A stretch of DNA of 64,000 nucleotides, taken from assembly GCF_007786445.1 (NCBI RefSeq), contig NZ_VNJI01000019.1, positions 1 through 64,000 on the forward strand. Reading direction: 5' to 3'. A program made the position numbers and the translations under genes. The notes under the pieces are model-generated. The model was given only the letters and a program-made list of their open reading frames with translations. It did no database searches and was not told where the DNA came from. This DNA is from Paenibacillus cremeus. GTDB lineage: Bacteria; Bacillota; Bacilli; Paenibacillales; NBRC-103111. This document shows, piece by piece, positions 33,272-40,702 of this stretch (position 1 is the first letter of the stretch; each line of letters begins with the position of its first letter).

Positions 33272-35389
33272 ATGTCGTCCCGTTTTGATGAAATGCGCCC
33301 GACCTTGGAGGCCGTCCTCGAGCGGCTGATCCCGGAAGATGCCTGGCCATCGGCAACCCAAGGTGGCGTACTGGACTACCTGAAGCGCCGCTCAAGCGAG
33401 GATGCTGTTACCTGGGAGCAGTTGATCGTACCCGGCGTTCGCGCATTGGATGAAAAAGCAACCGCTTACAACCGACAGCTGTTCGTGGCGTTGTCGACGA
33501 ATGAACAGGACGCCCTATTGCGTGACTTGGAGCAAGATCGGCTTCCGAGCTTCCCGGTATCGCAGAAGCTTTTTTTTACCACCCTTCTAAATTTCGTTAT
33601 CGAAGGCTATTACGGAAGCCCGAGTGCCGGCGGCAATCGCGAGGCGAAGTCATGGTCGATGCTGGGGTTTCGTCCTGGTCCGGTCTCCGGTGAGCAGGAG
33701 CCGGTCCAAGAAGACGAGCTGCCGCAGCGTGACTTCAATCAGCTCCGGGATCGGTATGACGCGATCGTCATAGGAGCTGGTGCAGGCGGCTCGGTAGCGG
33801 CAGCGCTGCTGGCCGAAGCTGGGCTTCACGTGCTCGTCGTTGAGCGCGGCAGCTGGCTTCGGTACGCTGAGGTGGGAAGCGATCACGCCAGCAACCACCG
33901 CTTTAGCAAGTACGGCCATAACACGGGGCCCAGCTTGGAAGGCAACCCTCGTACGTTTCTGCTAGCGGATGGTAAGGAACGAATCACGGCTCCGTTTGAG
34001 GGAGACTACCATAACAATGCCATGACAGTTGGCGGCGGCACGCGAGTCTACGGCGCGCAAGCGTGGCGATTTCATTCGAATGATTTCCGGATGGCTACCA
34101 AGTATGGTGTTCCAGACGGGAGCTCGCTTAGTGATTGGCCGATCAGCTATGAGGATCTGGAGCCTTATTACGAGCGGGCGGAGTGGGAAGTCGGCGTGTC
34201 GGGTGACGGCAATGCCCATCTCTCGCGAGGCTTCCGGCGAAGCCCCTATCCGATGCCAGCACTCTCGAGGACGCAGGAAGCGGCGCGATTGGCGCAAGCG
34301 GCCGCCAGGTTGGGCTGGGACACAGGACCTGTTCCGCTGCTGATCAACTCAGTTGAGCGTGATGGCCGACCGGCCTGTGGACGCTGTGGTCAGTGTGTCG
34401 GCTTCGCCTGTCCAACCAACAGCAAGAATGGCGGTCACAATACGATGCTGGTGAGAGCGCTTCGTACGGGGAATTGCCACCTGGTTTGCGACACCATGGT
34501 GGAGCGCATCGATACCGTGGACGGCAAGCATGCCACTGGGGTACGCCTTGTGCATGAGGTAGGCGGCACGATCCAGCGTCGTCAGGTACGGGCCGAGCAC
34601 GTGGTGGTTGCCGCCGGAGCGATTGAAAGCGCGCGTCTGCTGCTTAACTCCGCTAGCGATGCTGAACCAAACGGGATCGGCAATCGGAACGGACACGTAG
34701 GCAGAAATCTTCAGGGTCATGTATATACGGGGGCCTATGCCCTTATGGATGACCCGGTTCAAGACGGCCTTGGTCCCGGGGTAAGCATCGCCACCTTCCG
34801 CTTCGCCCACGATAATGGTGACGGGATTATCGGGGGCGGGATGCTGGCCAACGAATTCACGCGACTGCCGCTCATTCATTGGAACCGGGCGCTCCCGCCC
34901 GATGCCGCGCGTTGGGGCAGAGCGGGCAAGGATTTGATGCGCGACGGATTCCTGCGCACCAGCCATGTGTACGGGCCGATCCAGGATATCCCGAACCCGG
35001 AATCGAGAGTGCGCCTCTCGCCTACCGTCAAGGACCGCTTCGGGATTCCCGTGGCCCAGCTCTCGGGCAGTGTCCATCCCGAGTCCCTTCGCACCGCGGC
35101 CATGCTGGCGGCGCAAGCGGAGACTTGGCTCTGGGCGGCCGGAGCGCGTCAGGTCTGGCAAACCAAGCCGGGCGGCGGGCTTAGCGGCGGACAGCACCAA
35201 GCAGGAACACTGCGCATGGGTAGCGATCCTGCGACTTCCGTCACCGACCCTCATGGCCGCGTGCACGGGTACGATAATCTGTGGGTGAGCGACGGCTCGG
35301 TCCACGTGACCAATGGCGGAGTAAATCCGGTGCTGACCATTCTGGCCTTGGCTTTCCGCACGGCAGAGAATTTGGTGAAACAAGCGTAA
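33272..35389 (+). CDS. GMC-family FAD oxidoreductase fused to a gluconate-2-dehydrogenase-subunit-3-like domain
   Basis: FAD-dependent sugar or alcohol dehydrogenase of 705 residues. Residues 1 to about 150 resemble the small subunit (subunit 3) of gluconate 2-dehydrogenase. A Rossmann motif (GAGAGG, 168-173) opens the GMC flavin domain, and the C-terminal GMC domain carries the catalytic His/Asn pattern (AGTLRMGSDP, HVTNGGVNPV). Four cysteines in ACGRCGQCVGFACP (369, 372, 375, 380) could bind an Fe-S cluster, as in bacterial FAD-dependent glucose dehydrogenase. There is no signal peptide or Tat motif, which is odd for a gluconate-dehydrogenase relative. AAAGGAG precedes the ATG. It appears monocistronic. 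Confidence 0.88.
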   Translation: MSSRFDEMRPTLEAVLERLIPEDAWPSATQGGVLDYLKRRSSEDAVTWEQLIVPGVRALDEKATAYNRQLFVALSTNEQDALLRDLEQDRLPSFPVSQKLFFTTLLNFVIEGYYGSPSAGGNREAKSWSMLGFRPGPVSGEQEPVQEDELPQRDFNQLRDRYDAIVIGAGAGGSVAAALLAEAGLHVLVVERGSWLRYAEVGSDHASNHRFSKYGHNTGPSLEGNPRTFLLADGKERITAPFEGDYHNNAMTVGGGTRVYGAQAWRFHSNDFRMATKYGVPDGSSLSDWPISYEDLEPYYERAEWEVGVSGDGNAHLSRGFRRSPYPMPALSRTQEAARLAQAAARLGWDTGPVPLLINSVERDGRPACGRCGQCVGFACPTNSKNGGHNTMLVRALRTGNCHLVCDTMVERIDTVDGKHATGVRLVHEVGGTIQRRQVRAEHVVVAAGAIESARLLLNSASDAEPNGIGNRNGHVGRNLQGHVYTGAYALMDDPVQDGLGPGVSIATFRFAHDNGDGIIGGGMLANEFTRLPLIHWNRALPPDAARWGRAGKDLMRDGFLRTSHVYGPIQDIPNPESRVRLSPTVKDRFGIPVAQLSGSVHPESLRTAAMLAAQAETWLWAAGARQVWQTKPGGGLSGGQHQAGTLRMGSDPATSVTDPHGRVHGYDNLWVSDGSVHVTNGGVNPVLTILALAFRTAENLVKQA

Positions 35390-35420
35390 GGTAAGTAAAA
35401 ATTTGGAATAGTAAGTTTAA

Positions 35421-35450
35421 CAGGCTGCCGGATACGGCAGCCTGTTGTTG
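35421..35450 (+). terminator. Rho-independent terminator after the GMC oxidoreductase
   Basis: CAGGCTGCCG and CGGCAGCCTG form a perfect ten-pair stem around GATA, followed by TTGTTG, 31 bases after the stop codon. Confidence 0.75.
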
Positions 35451-35607
35451 TAAATCCGTAGTACTACCCTCTTTTTCATTGCTTATTAAAACGAAAGAAG
35501 GTAAAATGGCTAATAGTTCTTTATTTTTATTGGTTTTGGTTTGGTTAAGCGCTATACCCAATTCGTAAACGCATTAATTTCAAACATAAACAAAAGGAGT
35601 TACTGCC

Positions 35608-36714
35608 ATGCAGGAAACGATTCAACACGAATTAAAGAAAGTCATCAATCAGCTGTTAAATCTGAAACGTCCTGATAACGAAAGCCAGATCCAGCAGTTA
35701 CAATCCGAAGGAAAAGCGCTGGGTTATTTCCCTCGTGATTTTGGTATGGACGAATGGGACTGGCCGCAAGGCATCGGCTTATATGGCCTGAATAAACTGA
35801 CGAAGCCAGACGGCTCCAAAGAATATCAGGATTTCTTCGTAAAGTGGGCGAATGATCAGATCGAACGCGGCTTGCCTCTCAAAAACGTAAATACAATGGC
35901 GCCATTGCTGACACTGATGGATCTTCCTAGCGTGGAAAAGCTGGCTTTAGAGTGGATGCAATGGGTGGAGAACGAGTGCCCGCGGACGAAGGAAAATGGC
36001 ATTCAGCATGTCACGTCCGGCAATACGTCGAAGTTTGAGCTGAACCTTCACGATCAGGAGATTTGGATCGACACGTTGTTTATGGTGGTACTGTTTACCG
36101 CCAAAATGGGCAAAAAATATAATAATGCAGCTTGGATGAACGAGGCGGCGTACCAATTCGCGCTTCACATCAAGAAGATTTTCAATCCAGGCAATTCCTT
36201 GTTCTTCCACGGCTACGATTTTGCGAATGAAAACAATTTCAGCGAAGCGCACTGGTGCCGCGGCAACAGCTGGTTCACCCTCGCCGCTCCTGAGTTCTTG
36301 GAAATTATGCAGGATTCCATGACGCAAGAGTCCCGCGATCTTATTTTCGGCACTTACAAGGCGCAAGTCGATAAATTGCTTCAATTGCAGCATGAGAACG
36401 GCTTATGGCACACCCTGCTCGACGACAAGGACAGCTATACCGAGGTGTCCGGCTCCGCCGCGATCACCGCGGGCATCTTGAAGGGGATCCGCCTCGGATT
36501 GCTGGATTCCAGCTACCTGGAGCCATGCCGCAAAGCGGTCGCCGCCGTGCTGAAGAACATCTCCGAAGACGGAACGGTGTTGAACGTCTCCGCAGGGACT
36601 CCGATCTGCGAGACGAAGGAAGATTATAAGAAGATCGTCTTCGCGCCGACCGCTTATGGCCAGGCCTTAACGATCGTTCTGTTGGCGGAAGCCTTGTTTC
36701 ATAAAGAGCTTTAA
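35608..36714 (+). CDS. Unsaturated glucuronyl/rhamnogalacturonyl hydrolase, GH105 (YteR-like)
   Basis: Glycoside hydrolase of 368 residues that removes the 4,5-unsaturated uronic acid left at the non-reducing end by polysaccharide lyases. Family marks are MDEWDWPQGIGLYGL near residue 47, NLHDQEIWIDTLFM with the probable catalytic Asp 155 (equivalent to YteR Asp 143), and HWCRGNSWF. No signal peptide, so it acts on imported oligosaccharides. AAAGGAG precedes the ATG. It has its own terminator and no regulator next to it. Natural substrates could come from rhamnogalacturonan I or ulvan-type polymers; the sequence does not decide between them. Confidence 0.92.
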   Translation: MQETIQHELKKVINQLLNLKRPDNESQIQQLQSEGKALGYFPRDFGMDEWDWPQGIGLYGLNKLTKPDGSKEYQDFFVKWANDQIERGLPLKNVNTMAPLLTLMDLPSVEKLALEWMQWVENECPRTKENGIQHVTSGNTSKFELNLHDQEIWIDTLFMVVLFTAKMGKKYNNAAWMNEAAYQFALHIKKIFNPGNSLFFHGYDFANENNFSEAHWCRGNSWFTLAAPEFLEIMQDSMTQESRDLIFGTYKAQVDKLLQLQHENGLWHTLLDDKDSYTEVSGSAAITAGILKGIRLGLLDSSYLEPCRKAVAAVLKNISEDGTVLNVSAGTPICETKEDYKKIVFAPTAYGQALTIVLLAEALFHKEL

Positions 36715-36730
36715 GAGCCCCTTGAAACGC

Positions 36731-36772
36731 AAAAAAGGAGTCGCGCACCCAAAAGCGCGGCTCCTTTTTTAT
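36731..36772 (+). terminator. Rho-independent terminator after GH105
   Basis: AAAAAAGGAGTCGCGC pairs with GCGCGGCTCCTTTTTT (one T-G) around an eight-base loop. With A and T runs on both sides it can work in both directions, for GH105 and for the decayed gene on the other strand. Confidence 0.85.
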
Positions 36773-37255
36773 TATGCAAGCTCCAGCTTTATCGGCTCAC
36801 CGATCAATTCCAAGCAGAGGATGGCATTCAATGACCACTGTGACATCACATTGGTGGCCGGTGAAGGCAGCTCCTCCAAGGCACTAATAAATTCCACCGC
36901 GGGTACTGTTTTTTTGCACATCCAGCTGTTCCTCAATAAACCGCTTCTGCTCCGTCTCCCGATTCGGCAAACTCCAAACGCCAAAGGCACGGCATTCATA
37001 ATAGTATTCAGGATTGCACACCAAGCGCACAGGGAAGCGGCTCTCGTCGGCCGCTTTTACCCAACAGCATCCTTCACCGGTTCGCTTACGGATGGAATAC
37101 GAATCAGCAGACAGCTGACTGAGCTTGAAAATGGTCCCATACAGCCGAATCATCCAATAAATCCAGCAGTGTGCGGACTTCAGACTCGTCCCCGTTATCA
37201 GATCGGTCGACTCCGTCCATTCGGCTTTCCAACGCGTGCCTTTCCCTAAGCTGTT
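36772..37255 (-). pseudogene. Decayed gene of unknown function with at least two frameshifts
   Basis: On the minus strand coding-like sequence hops between three frames. The first part reads LRERHALESRMDGVD and then EVRTLLDLLDDSAVWDHF. The middle part is GEGCCWVKAADESRFPVRLV, then CNPEYYYECRAFGVWSLPNR. The last part, in a third frame, is AVEFISALEELPSPATNVMS and ends in GEPIKLELA. Each piece looks like real protein and the order is consistent, so one gene of about 150 codons seems to have been broken by small indels. I do not recognise the family. Sequencing error is an alternative explanation. The stretch from 37256 to 37421 shows nothing further. Confidence 0.55.
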
Positions 37256-37421
37256 AATCCCATAACCTCCACAATTTGGAATTCGCTTACCTGCATTCAG
37301 ATTAGTGCAAAGCTTCCTAGAAAACCATAAGACATTTTTACAAATAAAGGATTTTGGGATAGCACTTTTTTGTGGAATTAGCATTTTTTTGATTCCCTGT
37401 CCCAATAGCATGCGTCAAAAA

Positions 37422-37452
37422 CAAAAAGGCCACAGCTATACACTGCGGCTTA
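37422..37452 (-). terminator. Rho-independent terminator after the methyltransferase
   Basis: On the minus strand AAGCCGCAG pairs with CTGTGGCCTT (one bulged C, one G-U), followed by TTTTTG, 35 bases after the methyltransferase stop. Confidence 0.65.
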
Positions 37453-37486
37453 ATTTCATTGTGGTATTGGATTCGGTTGGTTATCC

Positions 37487-38224
37487 CTAGAGCTTCACTG
37501 CCGAAATGATCAAAAACATCGGTCGTCGCAGTTCGTCCTTCATGCCTGGAACCGTCTCGATCAATTCCTCTGATGGAGCAGGCTCATGAACGGCTTTGAT
37601 ACAAAAGCCCGCCCGAATTAAAGTATTGATATACGTAGATAACGTACGATGATATTTGATCACATGATCGGTTAAGAATGACGTATCACGAACGCCTTCA
37701 TCTTGATAGTTATCAACGGCCCAATGCAGACGGTTCCCCTCATCATCGGTATACCAATCCTGGTGGTCTCGTGATGTAAAGATGGGATGCTCCACGGAAA
37801 AAATAAACGCTCCACCGGACTTCAGGCAATCAAATAGTTTCCGGCAAATGGGCTCAAACGATTCAATATAGTGAAACGCTAAAGAACTGAGCACCACATC
37901 AAATTGATCGTTCGAAAAATCAATATCCTCTATAGGCATCCGCATGTATGAAATGAACGGATCATCCGTCATCTCGCGAGCTTTTTGGAGCATTTTCTCG
38001 GAGATATCTACCCCAATCACCGAGCTGGCCAGTTGCTTCCGGGCATACCGGCAATGCCACCCATACCCGCATCCCAAATCCAAGACATGCCTGTTGGTCA
38101 AGTCGGGCAGCAGCGTTTTTAAAACATACCATTCGCCAGCAGCATCCAGTCCACCGACGGATCGGGGCATTTTTTCGTAAGCGGAAAAGAAAGCCGCATC
38201 ATCATACTTATTTTGCTTGGTCAT
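37487..38224 (-). CDS. Class I SAM-dependent methyltransferase
   Basis: Methyltransferase of 245 residues with the SAM-binding motif VLDLGCGYGWHCRYA (about residues 47-61), an acidic ribose-binding position in VIGVDISEKML, and motif FDVVLSSLAFHYIE. The overall arrangement is that of small-molecule (UbiE/COQ5-like) methyltransferases, with the substrate unknown. GGAG lies nine bases before the ATG. It has its own terminator and no obvious functional link to the neighbouring sugar genes. Confidence 0.92.
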   Translation of the reverse strand: MTKQNKYDDAAFFSAYEKMPRSVGGLDAAGEWYVLKTLLPDLTNRHVLDLGCGYGWHCRYARKQLASSVIGVDISEKMLQKAREMTDDPFISYMRMPIEDIDFSNDQFDVVLSSLAFHYIESFEPICRKLFDCLKSGGAFIFSVEHPIFTSRDHQDWYTDDEGNRLHWAVDNYQDEGVRDTSFLTDHVIKYHRTLSTYINTLIRAGFCIKAVHEPAPSEELIETVPGMKDELRRPMFLIISAVKL

Positions 38225-38301
38225 TTTCGTTTCTCCAGTCGGCTCCTTGGCAGTTATTTCATGCGAATACTGGTATTATAGCAAAAAAAATGATGCGAGA
38301 A

Positions 38302-38335
38302 TAAAAAAACGCCCTCCTTTACATGAAGGAGAGCG
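38302..38335 (-). terminator. Rho-independent terminator after the DJ-1/PfpI gene
   Basis: On the minus strand CGCTCTCCTT pairs with AAGGAGGGCG (one T-G) around CATGTA, followed by seven T residues, 20 bases after the stop codon. Confidence 0.85.
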
Positions 38336-38354
38336 GCTACATACGATGTACAGC

Positions 38355-38921
38355 CTATCGGCCATTCACCTGCTTCAAAAATTCGCGCATAAAGCCAGGC
38401 AGATCCGGCCAAGCATGACCCGAGATGATGTTGCCGTCGACGCAAAGCGTTTCTTTGGCGTAAGTGGCGCCAAGTGCTTCAACATCCGGCCGACATGCGG
38501 CGTATGCTGTCATCGAGCGTCCTTCAAAGTAGGAGCGATTCCCCACCACACTGAGAATGAGTGCCGCATGACAGATCGCACCGACCGGTTTATTCGCTTC
38601 AAAAAAATGGCTGACGATCCGAGGTACGTTCTCATCCAAACGAATATATTCGGGAGCGCGGCCGCCTGGGATGATCAAACCATCAAACTCCGCTGGATTA
38701 ACCTCGGAAAAAGCGATGTGAGAATTCAGCTGATAGCCCGGCTTTTCCGTGTAGGTATCCCAGCCCTCGAAATCGTGGACAACGGTGCGCAGCGTCTTAA
38801 CGCTTGGCGAGGCGATCACCGCTTCATGGCCTTCCTCCAAAACACGAAAATAAGGATAATAAACCTCTAGCGATTCTGCGGCGTCTCCAGTGAGGATAAG
38901 AATTCTTTTGGACAACTCCAT
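38355..38921 (-). CDS. DJ-1/PfpI-family protein
   Basis: Protein of 188 residues with the flavodoxin-like DJ-1/PfpI fold. The nucleophile elbow Cys is in GAICHAALIL, and the conserved block GLIIPGGRAPEYIR precedes it. Members act as protein or aldehyde deglycases, glyoxalases III, proteases or hydratases, so the precise activity is open. The ATG used is preceded by GGAG at four bases; a GTG codon directly before it could also serve. It is a single-gene unit divergent from the arsR-like gene. Confidence 0.9.
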   Translation of the reverse strand: MELSKRILILTGDAAESLEVYYPYFRVLEEGHEAVIASPSVKTLRTVVHDFEGWDTYTEKPGYQLNSHIAFSEVNPAEFDGLIIPGGRAPEYIRLDENVPRIVSHFFEANKPVGAICHAALILSVVGNRSYFEGRSMTAYAACRPDVEALGATYAKETLCVDGNIISGHAWPDLPGFMREFLKQVNGR

Positions 38922-39014
38922 CACGCTCCATGGATAAATTTGGCTCCTTATTCATTGTTATGGATGTGGACGAATCTGTAAAGAGACGTAAATTGTAGAT
39001 TTTTGGCGGCAATC

Positions 39015-39053
39015 GAATATTCCTTGACAGGAATATTCCAAATAGTGTATATT
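39015..39053 (+). promoter_or_regulatory. Promoter with overlapping inverted-repeat operator of the ArsR-SRPBCC operon
   Basis: TTGACA (39024-39029), an 18-base spacer and TATATT (39048-39053) form the promoter. The -35 box is exactly enclosed by a perfect nine-base inverted repeat, GAATATTCC and GGAATATTC. A dimeric ArsR repressor bound there would cover the -35 box, so autoregulation is likely (inference). Confidence 0.72.
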
Positions 39054-39131
39054 TAATTCAGCAAGATGGTGATCCTAAGGATAAGGAGTTGAACCGATTC
39101 CGCAATATCATCAATCAACGAGGTGAACGGT

Positions 39132-39488
39132 ATGTCAGGCAAGTATCCGGGCTTAGACATTACGACGCTGAACGCTTTGGCCGAACCGAATCGGATGCAT
39201 ATCGTTGAGCTCTTACGCGACGGTCCCCTGACCGTAGGGGAAATTGCCGAGCGTCTAGGGCTTCGCCAACCTCAAGCCTCAAAGCATTTGAAGGTGCTTA
39301 GCGACAACGGAATCTTAGAAGTGAAAGCCGAAGCGAACCGTCGCATCTATAAGCTCCGACCAGAACCCTTCCAAGCGCTGGATTCTTGGGTAGAATCGTT
39401 CCGTCGCATTATGGAAGACCGATTCGACAGATTGGACGATTATTTGCAGCAGCTTCAAAGGAAAGAAAAATCCAAGGATCAATCCTAA
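39132..39488 (+). CDS. ArsR-family winged-helix regulator
   Basis: Small winged-helix regulator of 118 residues. The recognition region is LTVGEIAERLGLRQPQASKH and the wing is DNGILEVKAEANRRIYKL. Metal-binding cysteines of classical ArsR/SmtB are absent, so it is of the non-metal type often paired with SRPBCC proteins. I chose the ATG six bases after GAGGTG; a GTG three codons earlier overlaps that site. It heads a two-gene operon with the SRPBCC gene 18 bases downstream. Confidence 0.92.
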   Translation: MSGKYPGLDITTLNALAEPNRMHIVELLRDGPLTVGEIAERLGLRQPQASKHLKVLSDNGILEVKAEANRRIYKLRPEPFQALDSWVESFRRIMEDRFDRLDDYLQQLQRKEKSKDQS

Positions 39489-39506
39489 TCATAAGGAGGA
39501 TTTACA

Positions 39507-40022
39507 ATGTCAAACAATGCGATGATTTCAAGCGTAGAGAACGATCGGGTGCTGGTGCTGGAGCGTGTATTCCATGCGCCGCGTGAGCTCGTGTTTAAGA
39601 TGTTCAAGGAAGCGGAGCATCTGAAGCACTGGTGGGGACCGCGAGGCTGGGAGCTGTCGGCCTGTACGGTGGATTTTCGTCCGGGAGGGATTTGGCACTA
39701 CTGTATGAAGTGCATTGATCCGAACCAAGGGTCCTTTTTCGGGATGGAATCTTGGGGCAAAGCTGTGTATAAGGAAATTGTCGAGCCGGAGAAGCTGGTC
39801 TACACCGATTACTTCTCGGATGCCGAGGGCAATTCCAACGACGCTATGCCATCCACGAACGTAGAGATGGAGTTCATCGATCTGGGCGGCCAAACGAAGC
39901 TGGTCAGCCGTTCGGTATACGTGTCCGCTGAGGCTCTGAAGACGGTCATGGATATGGGCATGCTGCAAGGCATCACAGAAACTTGGGATCGTCTGGAAGA
40001 GCGTTTGAACGAGTGTAAATAA
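39507..40022 (+). CDS. SRPBCC-domain protein, AHSA1 type
   Basis: Protein of 171 residues with the START/Bet v1-like hydrophobic-pocket fold. The family opening VFHAPRELVFKMFKEAEHLK and the mid-block WWGPRGWELS are clear. Such proteins bind lipophilic ligands and in Bacillota are commonly encoded next to an ArsR regulator, as here. AAGGAGG precedes the ATG. Ligand and function are unknown. Confidence 0.92.
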   Translation: MSNNAMISSVENDRVLVLERVFHAPRELVFKMFKEAEHLKHWWGPRGWELSACTVDFRPGGIWHYCMKCIDPNQGSFFGMESWGKAVYKEIVEPEKLVYTDYFSDAEGNSNDAMPSTNVEMEFIDLGGQTKLVSRSVYVSAEALKTVMDMGMLQGITETWDRLEERLNECK

Positions 40023-40034
40023 GCATCAAACGCG

Positions 40035-40074
40035 AACAGCCGCTTGGCTTAGATAAGCCGGCGGCTGTTTTTTT
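40035..40074 (+). terminator. Rho-independent terminator after the ArsR-SRPBCC operon
   Basis: AACAGCCGC pairs with GCGGCTGTT around a 17-base loop that can itself fold (GGCTT/AAGCC), followed by a T-run. It lies 12 bases after the SRPBCC stop. Confidence 0.82.
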
Positions 40075-40273
40075 ACGGCGCATCCCCCATCCCGCACTCG
40101 GCAGCGATCTCATTCAAGCTGCTGCTGCTGTTAACACGATCCATCACTCCCGTTGGTCATATGATTTGTGTTTTTTCCACTTTTTCGGTCATTCAGCTGA
40201 AATTGCAAATGAAATTAAGGAGTGTTACACTCTTGTCGTCAAGTAATAGTCCAGAGAAAGTAGGAGATTATGG

Positions 40274-40651
40274 ATGATTAATAAAATTGGCAAAGTCACG
40301 GTCTACGTCAATGATCAAGAAGAGGCCAAGCAGTTCTGGCTTAACCGAATGGGGTTTGTCCTGAAAGTGGAGCAGCCGATGGGACCTGACGCGTTTTGGA
40401 TCGAGGTAGGTCCAAGCGATAACGAGTTTACCACGTTAGTGCTTTATTCGAAGGCCGCTATGATGCAGCACAAGCCGTCTGCCGTGTCGCATCCATCCAT
40501 TCTGTTCAGCACAACGGATATCGAAGCCGCTCATGCCAAAATGAAGGAAAACGGAGTCGTAGTAGAGGAAATGTTACGTTTACCCTTCGGCAGCATGTTC
40601 ACCTTCAAGGATCAAGACGGAAATGAATATCTGTTGAGAGAAGATAAATAA
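40274..40651 (+). CDS. VOC-family (glyoxalase/bleomycin-resistance-like) protein
   Basis: Protein of 125 residues made of two beta-alpha-beta-beta-beta units. It begins IGKVTVYVNDQEEAKQFWLN and ends MFTFKDQDGNEYLLRE, the typical two halves of the fold. Metal-ligand positions are not obvious at the first strand, where the usual His is replaced by Lys or Thr, so it may not be a metallo-glyoxalase. AGGAG precedes the ATG. It is a single gene with its own strong terminator; the role is unknown. Confidence 0.9.
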   Translation: MINKIGKVTVYVNDQEEAKQFWLNRMGFVLKVEQPMGPDAFWIEVGPSDNEFTTLVLYSKAAMMQHKPSAVSHPSILFSTTDIEAAHAKMKENGVVVEEMLRLPFGSMFTFKDQDGNEYLLREDK

Positions 40652-40654
40652 TGC

Positions 40655-40700
40655 AAAAGCGGTTACCCTTGATCTGATGGATAAGGGTAACCGCTTTTTT
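40655..40700. terminator. Strong bidirectional terminator between convergent genes
   Basis: AAAAGCGGTTACCCTT pairs perfectly with AAGGGTAACCGCTTTT (16 pairs) around a 12-base loop, with a T-run on the plus strand. It serves the VOC gene and ends just before the stop codon of the convergent lyase gene. Confidence 0.9.
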
Positions 40701-40702
40701 GT

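Noticed and set aside
34349-35383. 344-codon minus-strand frame inside the GMC oxidoreductase gene
   Set aside because: It is an antisense shadow in a GC-rich gene; the plus-strand product has clear flavin-binding and catalytic motifs and a ribosome site, while this frame resembles nothing.
40075-40273. Possible riboswitch or small RNA upstream of the VOC gene
   Set aside because: The region shows a CTGCTG run and A/T-rich stretches but no recognisable aptamer or attenuator structure.
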